A stretch of DNA of 64,000 nt from Rhizobium altiplani (GCF_001542405.1 NZ_LNCD01000145.1:62001-126000); one strand, 5' to 3'. Shown: positions 42,110 to 51,990, numbered from the stretch's first letter. Notes: generated by a model from the letters alone, not told the origin. Made by a program: numbers and translations.

Positions 42110-42968
42110 ATGCCTTCGGGGGAGTGGAGGGCTCCTTCGGCATATAGGTCTCGAAGATCGCTTCCATGCTCATCTGGTAGCTCTTCTGAACCTCGAGCCC
42201 GCTGTCGAACATGTTGTTCAGCATGTCGACGTAGCGTTCCGCCTCTGCCTTTGCCTGCTCTTTCGGGGCTTCGGCTCGTTTCGGCTCAACCGGCTTTCCG
42301 AGCGAGCCCATCATTTCCTGAAAGGCCTTTGCGAATGGATTGTCGAAAAACGGATTGGTGACCGTCTTCTCTGCCTCCGGCTTCTGCATGCCGAACATCT
42401 GCTGCATGGCCTGAGTGAAAGGATTGTCGAAGATGGTGGGCTCCGGAGCGGCCTTCTGCTTCGGCGCAAAGCCGGTGCTTTCCAGCCATTTCTGGATGGT
42501 TTCGCCCATGGCGGTGTTGATGAATGGATTGACGGGCGCGTTCATCTGCCCCATCGACTGCTTGAACAGGCCGCCCATCAAAGTATCGGCCATCACGGGC
42601 AGCATCTGCTTGTAGATCTCCTGGCCGATCCCGGTCATCTGGGCAGCCTGCGCCGCAACCGCCCGCGAGACCTCCTTGGAGCCGAACAGCTGACCGAGGA
42701 TGGTGTTGCCATCATCGATTCCTTGCGGGGTGAAGGCCTTGCCCATGTCCTCGAAATATTTGGCGTAGTTGCCGGAGGCGACCGCCTGCATCAGCCCCAT
42801 GAAGTCGTAGGGGTTGCTGCTGCTCCGTTTCAGGCTGGCGGAAAATGCCGGCATCAGCGCGGCCATCGCCTTTGTGGCCTGCTCCTGGGCAAGATTGAAC
42901 TGCTTGGAGACCGCATCCATCGCCGCGCCGTTCTGGGCCTGCATCATCATGTCGAAGAGTGGCAGCAT
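42108..42968 (-). CDS. DUF937/phasin-like protein
   Basis: 286 residues. Helical, methionine- and phenylalanine-rich, with repeats of PFDNPFAKAFQEMM type (three NPF motifs around 145, 180 and 205) and an acidic/lysine C-terminus. Start MLPLFDMMMQAQNGAAMDAV at ATG 42968 with AAGGGA upstream. It resembles DUF937-type proteins and may bind PHB granules or membranes. Function inferred only. Single gene, about 100 bp before gshA's stop. Confidence 0.65.
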   Translation of the reverse strand: MLPLFDMMMQAQNGAAMDAVSKQFNLAQEQATKAMAALMPAFSASLKRSSSNPYDFMGLMQAVASGNYAKYFEDMGKAFTPQGIDDGNTILGQLFGSKEVSRAVAAQAAQMTGIGQEIYKQMLPVMADTLMGGLFKQSMGQMNAPVNPFINTAMGETIQKWLESTGFAPKQKAAPEPTIFDNPFTQAMQQMFGMQKPEAEKTVTNPFFDNPFAKAFQEMMGSLGKPVEPKRAEAPKEQAKAEAERYVDMLNNMFDSGLEVQKSYQMSMEAIFETYMPKEPSTPPKA

Positions 42969-43066
42969 GGTAATCCCTTTCCCGGTTTCGCAACGCGTAA
43001 TTGCGTCACTATAGCCGGAAAAAGGAATGCGCAAACCGCTTTTTGCAGAAGGGCTTAGGGTAGACC

Positions 43067-44440
43067 CTAGTATTGATACTCTTCGAAGACAGGCTCCACG
43101 GAACCGTTCCAGCGGCCGTGATACAGCGCCAGCAGATCCTCGGCCAAAGTCGCCTTCTTGGCCATGACTTCGTCGAGCGGCGCAAGGAAGATGGTTTCGT
43201 CCTGGCCTTCCTTGTTGAGCTTGTTGCGCGCTCGGAGACCGGACTTCGAAACGGCGATCACTTCGCGCGCCGTCTCATAAAGCTCATGGCCGCGGAACTT
43301 TGCCCTTAAACCCTGAGACGGGACGGCATCGCGCAACGCGTTGACCTCGTCGAATGTCCAGTCCTTGGTCAGCATATCCGCGTCTTCGAGTGCAGCATCG
43401 TTGTAGAGAAGCCCGACCCAGAAGGCCGGCAACCCGCAAATGCGCCGCCACGGGCCGCCATCGGCACCGCGCATCTCTAGGAAGCGCTTCAGGCGAACGT
43501 CGGGGAAGAGGGTCGAAAGGTGGTTCGTCCAGTCGCCCATCGTCGGCTCCCAGGCGGCAACCGCGCCCTTCAGCGCGCCGTTCATGAACTGGCGGAACGT
43601 GATGTGGGTACAGTCGTGATAGTGCCCGTCGCGCACGATGAAATACATCGGCACGTCGAGGGCCCATTCGGCATAATCATGAAAACCGAAATCGTCGCGG
43701 AAGGTGAAGTCCAGCAGACCGGAGCGATTGTTGTCGGTGTCGCGCCAAATGTCGCCGCGCCAGGAGAGCAGGCCGTTGGGCTTGCCTTCGGTAAAGGGCG
43801 ACGAGGCAAAGAGCGCAGTTGCCAGAGACTGAAGCTTCATCGAAACGCGCATCTTCTTGCGCATGTCGGCTTCGGAGGAAAAGTCGAGGTTCACCTGGAT
43901 GGTGCAGGTGCGATACATCATGTCGAGACCCTTGGCGCCGACCTTCGGCATGTAGCGGGTCATGATCTCGTAGCGGGATTTCGGCATGACAGGCGTTTCG
44001 GCCAGTGTCCATTTGGGGCTGCCGCCAATGCCGAGGAAGCGGATGCCCATCGGCTCGGCGATCTCGCGCAACGTCGCCAGATGGGTATTCGATTCCTTGC
44101 AGGTCTCGTGGATCGTTTCCAGCGGCGCGCCGGACAGTTCGAACTGGCCGCCAGGCTCGATCGATATCGCGCCCATTCCGTTCGGCTCGCCCAGGCCGAT
44201 GATATTGTCGCCGTCCATGATCGGGTCCCAGCCGGATTTCTGCTGAAGGCCTTTCAACAGCGCCGAAATGCTGGCCTCGCCGAAATACGGCACAGGGCCG
44301 TTGTCCGCCCGGAAGAAGGCAAACTTCTCATGCTCGGTACCGATGCGGAATTTTTCCGCCGGCTTGTTCCCCGCGGCAAGATAATCGGTCAGCTCCTGAA
44401 CCGAAGAGAGTGGCGTCTGGTCGGTGGTATCGCGAGCCAT
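43067..44440 (-). CDS. gshA: Glutamate-cysteine ligase (class II)
   Basis: 457 residues of the plant/alphaproteobacterial type. First step of glutathione synthesis: L-Glu + L-Cys + ATP. KFRIGTEHEKFAFF, then MDGDNIIGLGEPNGMGAISIEPGGQFELSGAP, are the ATP/glutamate blocks, and CTIQVNLDFSSEADMRKKM the core. Single gene with 145 bp upstream to rsmE. In S. meliloti it is needed for nodulation and stress tolerance. Confidence 0.96.
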   Translation of the reverse strand: MARDTTDQTPLSSVQELTDYLAAGNKPAEKFRIGTEHEKFAFFRADNGPVPYFGEASISALLKGLQQKSGWDPIMDGDNIIGLGEPNGMGAISIEPGGQFELSGAPLETIHETCKESNTHLATLREIAEPMGIRFLGIGGSPKWTLAETPVMPKSRYEIMTRYMPKVGAKGLDMMYRTCTIQVNLDFSSEADMRKKMRVSMKLQSLATALFASSPFTEGKPNGLLSWRGDIWRDTDNNRSGLLDFTFRDDFGFHDYAEWALDVPMYFIVRDGHYHDCTHITFRQFMNGALKGAVAAWEPTMGDWTNHLSTLFPDVRLKRFLEMRGADGGPWRRICGLPAFWVGLLYNDAALEDADMLTKDWTFDEVNALRDAVPSQGLRAKFRGHELYETAREVIAVSKSGLRARNKLNKEGQDETIFLAPLDEVMAKKATLAEDLLALYHGRWNGSVEPVFEEYQY

Positions 44441-44589
44441 TCAAGTCTACCTGCAATGGGAGAGCGCCTGGAAAAACCCGGGCAATTGGAAGGGTGATTA
44501 GGACCGCTCCCACGTATGTTGCAAGTGAAATTGTTTCAACGGTCCATCAAAAAAATAGCAGGATATTTCGGCTGCGACCGATCCTAAGG

Positions 44590-45327
44590 TTAATTCCAGT
44601 CGCCGATCGACGCTTGAATGACTGCCATGGCAGCAACCGCAGCCGTATCGGCTCTGAGGATCCGCGGCCCAAGCGGGATTGCGGTCACGAAATCGAGGCC
44701 GCGCAGCCGCGCGCGCTCTTCCTCGGAGAAACCGCCCTCTGGGCCGACAAGGAGCGCCAGCTGTCGCTCGCTGATCTTGGACAGCAGTGGTAGCGGGTTC
44801 TGCCCCGCATCGCCCTCGTCGCAATAGATGATGCGGCGGTCGCTCGGCCAAGTGTCCAGCAGGTCGAACAGCTTCACGGGCTCGGCAACGTCGGGGATAT
44901 CGAGTATGCCGCATTGCTCCGCTGCCTCGATGACGTTTGCCTTCAGCTTGTCGAGATTGGTGATCTTGCCCTGCACATGCTGGGTCATCACTGGACGCAG
45001 AAGGCCTGCGCCCATCTCGACGGCCTTCTGCACTAGGTAGTCGAGTCGCCCGACCTTCAGTGGTGCAAAGAGATAGTGCAGATCGGAGGCTGCCGGCTGC
45101 GGGCGGGTCTGCTCCTCGGCGACCACTACAATCCGTTTCCGCGTTGGAAAGGTGAGGCGCGCCTTCCACTCGCCATCGCGGCCATTGAAGACGAGCAGTT
45201 CGGCGCCATCAGTCATGCGCAGTACGTTGGCGAGATAGTTGAAGTGGTCGCCCGTCGTCTCGACCGTTGCTCCGGTGGCGAGAGGAGCGTCCACAAACAG
45301 CCGTTGCATCCGAAAATTGGCGCGCAT
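44590..45327 (-). CDS. rsmE: 16S rRNA (uracil1498-N3)-methyltransferase
   Basis: 245 residues. SPOUT knot with GGFSEEE, LGPRILRADTAAVAAM as the SAM-binding trefoil, and VMTQHVQGKI block. Start ATG 45327, shortly after pit's stop (13 bp), probably cotranscribed with pit. Confidence 0.94.
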   Translation of the reverse strand: MRANFRMQRLFVDAPLATGATVETTGDHFNYLANVLRMTDGAELLVFNGRDGEWKARLTFPTRKRIVVVAEEQTRPQPAASDLHYLFAPLKVGRLDYLVQKAVEMGAGLLRPVMTQHVQGKITNLDKLKANVIEAAEQCGILDIPDVAEPVKLFDLLDTWPSDRRIIYCDEGDAGQNPLPLLSKISERQLALLVGPEGGFSEEERARLRGLDFVTAIPLGPRILRADTAAVAAMAVIQASIGDWN

Positions 45328-45340
45328 CGAAAAGTCCTGC

Positions 45341-46840
45341 TCATACAAAGAGCGCGAACATAACCCAATAGATCATCGCTGCAAGCGCTGCCGAGGCCGG
45401 CACCGTGATGATCCAGGCGGCGATGATCGTCATGAAGTGCGAACGGCGAACGAGATAGCGGCGACGAACCTCATGCGTGTTCGGATCTTCCGGTTCATCA
45501 ATCGCCCAGCTTTCCGCCTTGCGCCGCACGTACCGGATGCGTCGCTTCGAGTTCCGGGTGTACCACTCGCGGAAGAAGCCGACGCCAAACACGGAACCGA
45601 CCGCGATATGCGTCGTACTGACGGGCATGCCGAGCCACGAGGCCACGATAACCGTGAAGGCCGTCGACAGCGCAACGCAATAGGCGCGCATGGGGTTGAG
45701 CTTGGTGATCTGTTCACCGACCAGCCGGATCAGGCGCGGCCCGAACAACAGTAGGCCGACCGAGATACCGAAGGCGCCGATGAGCAGCACCCAGATCGGG
45801 GGCTGGCCATTCGGGCCGGCTGCGGATCCCGCGACCGCGCGCACGATTGCCGAAAGTGGGCCGACTGCGTTGGATACGTCGTTGGCACCATGTGCGAAGG
45901 AGAGCAGAGCTGCCGAGCCAATCAGGGGAATCTGGAAGAGGACGCGCAGCGAGCTGTTGCGGTTTTCCAGCCCTACGGCCTGCCTGTGAACGAATGAACG
46001 CGCGGCAAACCATCCGAGGCCGCCGGCCGCGACGCCGAAAAGGAGGATTGTGAACGAGGAAAACGCGCCAGCGGGCGTAAGCTGCAGCACCATGTAGGAA
46101 GCAAAGCCACCGAGCATCATCGCGATCAGAACGGGGACCCAACGCCGCGCCGCGGCAATCTTGTCGTCGCGGTAGATGATCAGGCTCTTCACGAGGAAAA
46201 GCAGGCCGGCCGCAATCACGCCGCCAAGCAGCGGCGAAGTCACCCAGGCCGATGTGATCTCGACCATCACCCGCCATTTCACCGGGTCCGGACCGACCGC
46301 GCCGATACCCGCTCCAATCACCGCGCCGACGATCGCGTGCGTGGTCGAGACCGGTGCGTTCATCCAGGTCGCGAGGTTGATCCACAATGCGGCGGCCATC
46401 AGTGCCGCTATCATGATCCAGCTGAGTGTGCCTGGTGGGACTTGCACGGCATCCACGATGCTGGAGGAGATCGTCTTGACGACCTCGCCGCCGGCAACTG
46501 TCGCCCCGAGAATTTCGAAGATGGCTGCGATGACAAGAGCTTGCCCCATCGTCATCGCTCGGGCGCCCACGGCGGCGCCGACGTTATTGGTAACGTCGTT
46601 TGCACCGATGTTCATGGCCATGTAGGCGGCGAGCGCCGCTGCCGCGATCACCAGCACGGCGCTTGGCCGGTCAAAGACATAGACGCCCGCGAAAAGCATG
46701 GCTAGCCCAAGGAAGATCAGCCCGAGGCCCGGCGCCACCAGTTTGCGCGAGACGAACTTCGTCGCATCCTCGACATGCGTAAGCTTGTCGAGGTCTTTGT
46801 CGAGGGTTCGTTTCGTGAGGACGGCTGATCGGTTGGGCAT
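45341..46840 (-). CDS. pit: PiT-family inorganic phosphate transporter
   Basis: 499 residues and about 10-12 helices, with the two PiT signature loops GANDVTNNVGAAVGARAMTM and GANDVSNAVGPLSAI. Low-affinity phosphate (metal-phosphate) symport. The N-terminal 25 residues are hydrophilic and unlike short PiTs. Upstream of rsmE (13 bp). Usually active when the high-affinity Pst system is off. Confidence 0.93.
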   Translation of the reverse strand: MPNRSAVLTKRTLDKDLDKLTHVEDATKFVSRKLVAPGLGLIFLGLAMLFAGVYVFDRPSAVLVIAAAALAAYMAMNIGANDVTNNVGAAVGARAMTMGQALVIAAIFEILGATVAGGEVVKTISSSIVDAVQVPPGTLSWIMIAALMAAALWINLATWMNAPVSTTHAIVGAVIGAGIGAVGPDPVKWRVMVEITSAWVTSPLLGGVIAAGLLFLVKSLIIYRDDKIAAARRWVPVLIAMMLGGFASYMVLQLTPAGAFSSFTILLFGVAAGGLGWFAARSFVHRQAVGLENRNSSLRVLFQIPLIGSAALLSFAHGANDVSNAVGPLSAIVRAVAGSAAGPNGQPPIWVLLIGAFGISVGLLLFGPRLIRLVGEQITKLNPMRAYCVALSTAFTVIVASWLGMPVSTTHIAVGSVFGVGFFREWYTRNSKRRIRYVRRKAESWAIDEPEDPNTHEVRRRYLVRRSHFMTIIAAWIITVPASAALAAMIYWVMFALFV

Positions 46841-46902
46841 GCTATTCCTTCGTTGAATCCTGCTTTAGCGCCGCCAAGTTTAGCAGCGCAAGATGGCAGT
46901 AT

Positions 46903-47496
46903 TCATTCCGCCGGAATTTGCTTTGGCATGCTTGCCGCAAGCTGTTCCGTCATGCGGCGCTTGAACAGCAGGATGAGATTGCGAAGTTCAGGCTCATGAA
47001 CGCGCTTCACAGCCTCGTCGCAGGAGACCCACTCCACCTTGCGCTCGCCTTTTTCCTTGAAGTTCTTGGCGATCTCCAGAACCTCGAGAGCATAGACCTG
47101 CACTTTACAGGTGACCTTTAGGCCGTTCTTCAACACCTTAGGGTAGGAGTAGGAACCAAGGATCTCGTTTTCGACGGTTCCGCGCGCACCGGCTTCCTCG
47201 AATGCCTCGCGTGCGGCGACCTCATACGAGCACCTTCCGTCCATCGGCCATCCCTTGGGGATCACCCAGCGGCCGGTGTCGCGGCTGGTCAGTAAAAGTA
47301 CTTCAACGTCGTTGGTTTTCTTTTTGACCCGATAGCAGAGCGCAGCATATTGTTGACGCGGAGGGCGCCGAAACATGAGCTGGACGTCTGCAGCGAGGCG
47401 GGCGAGAAGAGTCAACGGTCGGGTCACCTTGGCGTTCTGTTCGAGTGAGTCGTCTATATTAGTATCCGCTGGAAAGCTTGCGCGATCCATACGCAT
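46903..47496 (-). CDS. Nudix hydrolase
   Basis: 197 residues. Nudix box GWPMDG..REAFEEAGA (82-104): the first conserved Glu is replaced by Arg88, as in the rhizobial DIPP-like subgroup. RWVIPKGWP and KGERKVEWVSCDEAV are typical of diphosphoinositol-polyphosphate-type Nudix enzymes. It follows pit by 62 bp upstream on the same strand. Substrate unproven. Confidence 0.85.
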   Translation of the reverse strand: MRMDRASFPADTNIDDSLEQNAKVTRPLTLLARLAADVQLMFRRPPRQQYAALCYRVKKKTNDVEVLLLTSRDTGRWVIPKGWPMDGRCSYEVAAREAFEEAGARGTVENEILGSYSYPKVLKNGLKVTCKVQVYALEVLEIAKNFKEKGERKVEWVSCDEAVKRVHEPELRNLILLFKRRMTEQLAASMPKQIPAE

Positions 47497-47679
47497 TTCA
47501 TGCTTTTGGCTCGGATTTGATAACTATCAATAGGAACTTTTTGTTTCGCCGGGTAACAAAAAATCCGTCAGATACTATCCTGATTCCGCCAATGCACAGG
47601 CGTTCAATATGAGCGCGCCTTGCATTTCAATCAACGGCGGCGTCATCTCATACACTGTTATGTCAATACTATGGTAATC

Positions 47680-48561
47680 ATGCGTCTTCCTCCCTTAAAA
47701 GCCATTCGCGCCTTTGAAGCCGTATACCGTCACGGCAGCATTCTTGGCGCCGCCGCCGAGCTTGGTGTTGTACGCGGCGCGGTGCGCCAGCAGATCTCGA
47801 TCCTGGAGAACTATTTCGGTGAGAAACTGTTCGAACGCGATGGCAGAAAATTGGCTGCGACCGCGAAAGCTGCACTGTTCGCGGAGGCCTCCACCGCTGC
47901 CTTCGCGACGCTGGAACGCGCCGCTGCAGATTTTGTCGGTGGCGAGGATCGCCGCATTCGCCTCGGCGTACCTTCGGCCTTTGCTATATGGTGGCTGATG
48001 CCGCGGCTTGCAAACATGCAGGCTGAGCTTGGCGTCGTCGACGTCGATATCGTGCCGATGTCGGTCGTCGAGCCGCTGGCGCTGCACCCGGAACTCGACG
48101 CCGTCATCATGGGCGCCGAATACCGGCCAACGGCAGGGGTGACAGCGGTCAAGTTCATGGAGGACGAATTCGGACCCGTCGCGACACCGGATCTGGCAGA
48201 AAGGATCGCCGGCGATCCCGCGCGGATGGTGGAGATCACCGCTCTTGTCAGCCGCAGCGCGCCAACCCTTTGGCAGGAGTGGTTTGCCGAGAGCGGCACT
48301 CAGGCCGTGATGTTCCGGCGCAAGCAGGAATTCGAGGATCTGCTGCTGGTGCTCGGGGCGGTGCGATCGGGGATTGGTGTTGTGCTCGCGCCGCGCGCTG
48401 CCATCGAAGATGACTTGCAGCGCAATCTGCTTGCTGCACCCTATGGCTTCATTCGCCGACTGGCCGGCTATAGCCTGTGCTGTCGCAACGTCGACTCGCC
48501 GAAACCCGCGTTCGTCGCCCTTCGCGACTGGTTGCTCCGCTCTGGCGCGGCGACGCAATAG
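47680..48561 (+). CDS. LysR-family transcriptional regulator (GcvA-like)
   Basis: 293 residues. MRLPPLKAIRAFEAVYRHGS, then GVVRGAVRQQISILENYFGEKLFERDGRK, the GcvA/AmpR-type HTH. Effector domain RIRLGVPSAFAIWWLMPRL onward. An ATG three codons earlier is possible. The SAH-hydrolase-like gene starts 92 bp downstream in the same direction; the regulator probably controls it. Confidence 0.88.
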   Translation: MRLPPLKAIRAFEAVYRHGSILGAAAELGVVRGAVRQQISILENYFGEKLFERDGRKLAATAKAALFAEASTAAFATLERAAADFVGGEDRRIRLGVPSAFAIWWLMPRLANMQAELGVVDVDIVPMSVVEPLALHPELDAVIMGAEYRPTAGVTAVKFMEDEFGPVATPDLAERIAGDPARMVEITALVSRSAPTLWQEWFAESGTQAVMFRRKQEFEDLLLVLGAVRSGIGVVLAPRAAIEDDLQRNLLAAPYGFIRRLAGYSLCCRNVDSPKPAFVALRDWLLRSGAATQ

Positions 48562-48653
48562 GGCAGATTTTCTGCCCTATTGCGCAGAATTATCTCCATG
48601 GTCGAAAGGCGCTGCCGAGCCTAACACTGCGTTGCGAGCAAAAGGACATGGAT

Positions 48654-49811
48654 ATGCAAAGAGTAGCAAGCCGCATCGAATGGATCGGCAACAGCTGCAG
48701 GTTGCTCAAGGCAACGGCGGCAGAATTCGAGAAGACCCAACCGTTCAACGGCTTGACCATCGGCACGGGGATTCATCTGGAGCCGAAGACCGTGGCGCTG
48801 CTGATGACCCTGAAAGCCGGCGGCGCACGGCTTGTCTGCACCGGAAATCTGAACAGCACGCAGCCTTCGACTGTCGAGTTTCTCCGTTCGCAGGGGATCA
48901 CTGTGTTCGCGACCCAGACAACGGACCCAGTCGCGCATCATGAGAGCCTGCAGGCGGTCGTCGCGGAAAAGCCGGATCTTCTGCTCGACAACGGCGGCGA
49001 CCTCTTGGCGATTGCGGCCGGGGCTCCTTACGCCAGCCTTCTCGGAGGCACCGAGGAGACTACGTCAGGCCGCACACGCCTGCTGCCGATACGGGCAAAA
49101 TTGAACATGCCGATCCTGGTCATCAACGACAGCCCGATCAAGCAGTTCGCCGAAAACAGACATGCCGTCGGCCAGAGCCTTTTCGAAAGCTACATGCGCT
49201 TCACCAACCGCTCGACCAACGGCAAGCGTGTGACGGTTTTCGGCTACGGGGCCTGCGGCAAGGGAACCGCCGCCTGTTTCCGCAACGCGTTTTCAGCCGT
49301 CAGCGTCGTTGATATCGATCCGGTGACGGCGCTGGGGGCGCATCTCGACGGATTTTCCACGCCGCTGCGCAACGAGGCGATTGCCTCGGCCGACGTGCTC
49401 GTCACCGTTACGGGCTTTCCCGCGATCATCACCGCAGCCGACCTTCCGCTGATCAAGGATGGTGCAATCCTGATGAATGGCGGACATTTCCCGCATGAGA
49501 TCGACGTTGCCGCATTCCGGCAGCACCCCGATGTCGTGCGGATCGATCGCTACGAGGCGGATCACATCGAGACCCTGCACCTGAAGGACGGTCGCTCTTT
49601 CCATGTTCTCGGCGGTGGCCACATGGCGAACCTCGCCGGTCCCAGGCCGCTCGGCAATTCCGTTGAATCGATGGATCTTGGTTTCACGCTGCAGGCGCGC
49701 TGCCTCGAGCGTGTCGCCAGACGCGAAGTCGGCGCCGAGAGCTGTCTCGTCCCGGTACCCGCGGATATCGATGCCATGGTGGCGAGCGCCTATCTCGATC
49801 TGGCGCGATAG
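48654..49811 (+). CDS. S-adenosylhomocysteine hydrolase-like protein (short paralogue)
   Basis: 385 residues, about 80 shorter than normal AhcY. Rossmann motif VFGYGACGKG at 195-204; SAH-site landmarks remain: His41 in TGIHLEPKTVA, LDNGGD (111-116), TEETTSGRTRL, and INDSPIKQFAENRH with Lys163. The usual Asp of the KSKFDN block is Glu167, and the C-terminal NAD-clamp tail (DHYRY) is missing. It may act on a different adenosylated substrate. Downstream of a GcvA-like LysR gene. The start is the second ATG, where the AAAGGA distance is normal. Confidence 0.8.
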   Translation: MQRVASRIEWIGNSCRLLKATAAEFEKTQPFNGLTIGTGIHLEPKTVALLMTLKAGGARLVCTGNLNSTQPSTVEFLRSQGITVFATQTTDPVAHHESLQAVVAEKPDLLLDNGGDLLAIAAGAPYASLLGGTEETTSGRTRLLPIRAKLNMPILVINDSPIKQFAENRHAVGQSLFESYMRFTNRSTNGKRVTVFGYGACGKGTAACFRNAFSAVSVVDIDPVTALGAHLDGFSTPLRNEAIASADVLVTVTGFPAIITAADLPLIKDGAILMNGGHFPHEIDVAAFRQHPDVVRIDRYEADHIETLHLKDGRSFHVLGGGHMANLAGPRPLGNSVESMDLGFTLQARCLERVARREVGAESCLVPVPADIDAMVASAYLDLAR

Positions 49812-49819
49812 GTGACGGG

Positions 49820-49839
49820 CGCGGCGAGATTCCGCCGCG
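49820..49839. terminator. Hairpin between converging genes
   Basis: CGCGGCG-agattc-CGCCGCG, no T run, between the SAH-hydrolase-like gene and the oxidoreductase. Confidence 0.35.
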
Positions 49840-49851
49840 CGCGTCCAGATT

Positions 49852-50850
49852 TCAGGCGATCTCCACCACCAGCTTGCCGTTTGCCTGACGGTTTTCGATC
49901 AACGCGTGCGCTTCGGCGGCGTCGGAAAGTCCGAAGCGGCGCGCGTCCAGCCTCGGCATCAGCTTGCCGGCCTCGACGAGCTTGCCCACCTCGCGCAGGA
50001 TCTCGCCGTGGTGGCTTCGCCCTTCGCCGGTCAGAAGCGGCAGCAGCGTAAAGACGCCCGAATAGGTCGCCGCCTTGAACGACAGCGGGGCAAGCGCATG
50101 CGTCCCCCATCCGAGCGCGCTGACGACGTGGCCAAACCGGCCGACCGCCTGGAAGGCTGTATCGAGGCCCGGGCCGCCGACGGTATCGCAGACGATGTCG
50201 AAGCCCTTGCCGGCCGTGTGATTGCCGACATAGTCCGCCACGGTCTCTACCCTGTAGTCGATCGGCGTTGCTCCAAGGCTTCTGAGATAGCCAGCCTTGG
50301 AGCCACCGTCGACGGCAAACACATCAGCACCCGCGGCTTTTGCGATCTGTACGGCAATGTGCCCCACGCCACCGCCGGCGCCGAGGACAAGAACCTGCCG
50401 GCCTTCGCGGACATTGGCTCGATCGACCAATCCTTCCCAGGCGGTAATCGCGATCAGCGACAGGGCTGCTGCCTCCCGCATCGAGAGATTGTTGGGCTTC
50501 GGCGCGATCAGCCGGGCGTCGACCGCTGCGAATTCAGCCAACGAGCCCTGGATGCCGCCGACGCCACCGGTCATGCCATAGACTTCGTCGCCGCGATGGA
50601 ACTCGGTGACGCCGGGACCGACCTGCTCGACGACGCCGGCAATGTCCATACCTAGAACGGCCGGGAACGGATGGCGCGCATGGGTGGCATTGCCGGCGCG
50701 GATCTTGGTGTCCAGCGGATTGACGCCGCTTCCCTTGATACGGACTAAAACCTCGCCTTCGCGCGGCGCCGGCCGGGCGATCTCGGCCAGGCGGAAATCC
50801 GCGTTCGGCGCGTCGATCAGGAGCGCCTTCATCGTTGTGATCTGTGACAT
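49852..50850 (-). CDS. Quinone oxidoreductase-type MDR alcohol dehydrogenase
   Basis: 332 residues of the zinc-independent MDR class. GSGVNPLDTKIRAG, then VLGMDIAGVVEQVGPGV, and the cofactor loop LVLGAGGGVGHIAVQIAKAAG. The zinc-binding cysteine cluster is absent, so it is a NADPH:quinone oxidoreductase type. Divergent from the LysR gene at 50957, its probable regulator. Substrate unknown. Confidence 0.9.
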   Translation of the reverse strand: MSQITTMKALLIDAPNADFRLAEIARPAPREGEVLVRIKGSGVNPLDTKIRAGNATHARHPFPAVLGMDIAGVVEQVGPGVTEFHRGDEVYGMTGGVGGIQGSLAEFAAVDARLIAPKPNNLSMREAAALSLIAITAWEGLVDRANVREGRQVLVLGAGGGVGHIAVQIAKAAGADVFAVDGGSKAGYLRSLGATPIDYRVETVADYVGNHTAGKGFDIVCDTVGGPGLDTAFQAVGRFGHVVSALGWGTHALAPLSFKAATYSGVFTLLPLLTGEGRSHHGEILREVGKLVEAGKLMPRLDARRFGLSDAAEAHALIENRQANGKLVVEIA

Positions 50851-50956
50851 GCAACTCTCCTTCGTCTGTTGTTGCCTGGAGAATGCGCCGTTGATATGAG
50901 AATGGAAATGAAAGACATTGCACGAAGTTCATACATTTTTGTATGGGAGTCGGCTT

Positions 50957-51808
50957 GTGGAATGGAGCGATCTCAAACTGTTTCTGGCGATCGCGCGCCA
51001 GGGAACTCTCGGCGCCGGCGCCCGCAGCCTCGGCCTGACGCAGCCGACGATGGGGCGTCGCCTTCGCGCCCTTGAAATCTCGCTCGGCCAGACCCTGTTT
51101 CAGCGGACAGCCGACGGGTTTGTGATGACCGACGAGGGCGCAGCCGTCTTTGCCCACGCCGAGCGGATGGAAGAGGAAGCACTCGGGCTCGAACGCGAAC
51201 TTGCCGGACAGAGCCGGCAATTGAGCGGCTTCCTGCGCTTGTCCTCTTCGGAGTGGTTCGGTGCACATGTGCTGGCGCCGGTCCTTGCGGAATTCTCGCT
51301 GCGCTATCCGAAGATCGTCGTGGAATTGCTGACCGATAGCCGCCTGCTCAGTCTCTCCCGCCGGGAGGCGGATGTCGTCGTTCGGATCGCGCCCTTTACC
51401 GAGCCGGACGTGATATCGAGGAAGCTGCTGCATATCGACTACCGGCTTTACATCCGCCGAGGGGCGGAGCACCCGAAGGCAGGAGATGGCGCGGGCGCGC
51501 GCCTGGTAACGATGGACGAGGCGTTTGGCGGCATGCCTGATGTGACATGGCTGGCGCGTCTTCTGCCAAAGGCCGAGATTGCCATGCGCAGCAACAACCG
51601 CGATGTCCAGGCGACGCTGTGCAGGAATGGGGCCGGGCTCGCCGTCCTGCCGCGCCCCCTTGGCGATTCAATCGCTGATATCGAGCCGGTCGACCTCGGT
51701 GAAGCGCCGCCGGGGCGCGACACCTGGATTGGCTATCACCGGGATATGAAACGGCAGGCGCGCTTGCGGGCGCTGCTTAATCTCGTCATCGAGAGACTGG
51801 CGAATTGA
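50957..51808 (+). CDS. LysR-family transcriptional regulator
   Basis: 283 residues from a GTG with GGGAG seven bases upstream. HTH VEWSDLKLFLAIARQGTLGAG, then SLGLTQPTMGRRLRALEISLGQTLFQR. Divergent from the quinone oxidoreductase gene. A TTG 13 codons earlier exists but has no ribosome site. Confidence 0.87.
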   Translation: MEWSDLKLFLAIARQGTLGAGARSLGLTQPTMGRRLRALEISLGQTLFQRTADGFVMTDEGAAVFAHAERMEEEALGLERELAGQSRQLSGFLRLSSSEWFGAHVLAPVLAEFSLRYPKIVVELLTDSRLLSLSRREADVVVRIAPFTEPDVISRKLLHIDYRLYIRRGAEHPKAGDGAGARLVTMDEAFGGMPDVTWLARLLPKAEIAMRSNNRDVQATLCRNGAGLAVLPRPLGDSIADIEPVDLGEAPPGRDTWIGYHRDMKRQARLRALLNLVIERLAN

Positions 51809-51821
51809 GCGCTAGAAACCT

Positions 51822-51990
51822 CTAGCGTTCCCAGTAGGGAACCGGGCCGCAGATCTCGGCGAGATAATCGATGAACAGCCCTACCTTGGCCGGCAAGAAC
51901 TGGCGGCTGGGAAAGACTGCGGAAAGCCCCCGCCTCGTGAGCAGGGCCTCAAGACTAAGCGGGCCAGTGGGTTTTGGGTGCCAAGTCCGC
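51822..51990 (-). pseudogene. Truncated 3' end of a LysR gene (copy of 53552-53657)
   Basis: The 106 bp from 51822 to 51927 match the 3' end of the LysR gene at 53552-53657, with about eight differences. The protein tail SRQFLPAKVGLFIDYLAEIC and the end YWER are in frame. Upstream the frame continues as GPLSLEALLTRRGLSAVFP for a few codons and then loses similarity; it has no start. This is a gene fragment, probably a paralogue with an internal deletion. Confidence 0.75.

Noticed and set aside
3141..46840. A polyphosphate operon from ppk2, ppx and pit
   Set aside because: The three genes are 24-42 kb apart in separate transcription units; their presence together is not a cluster.
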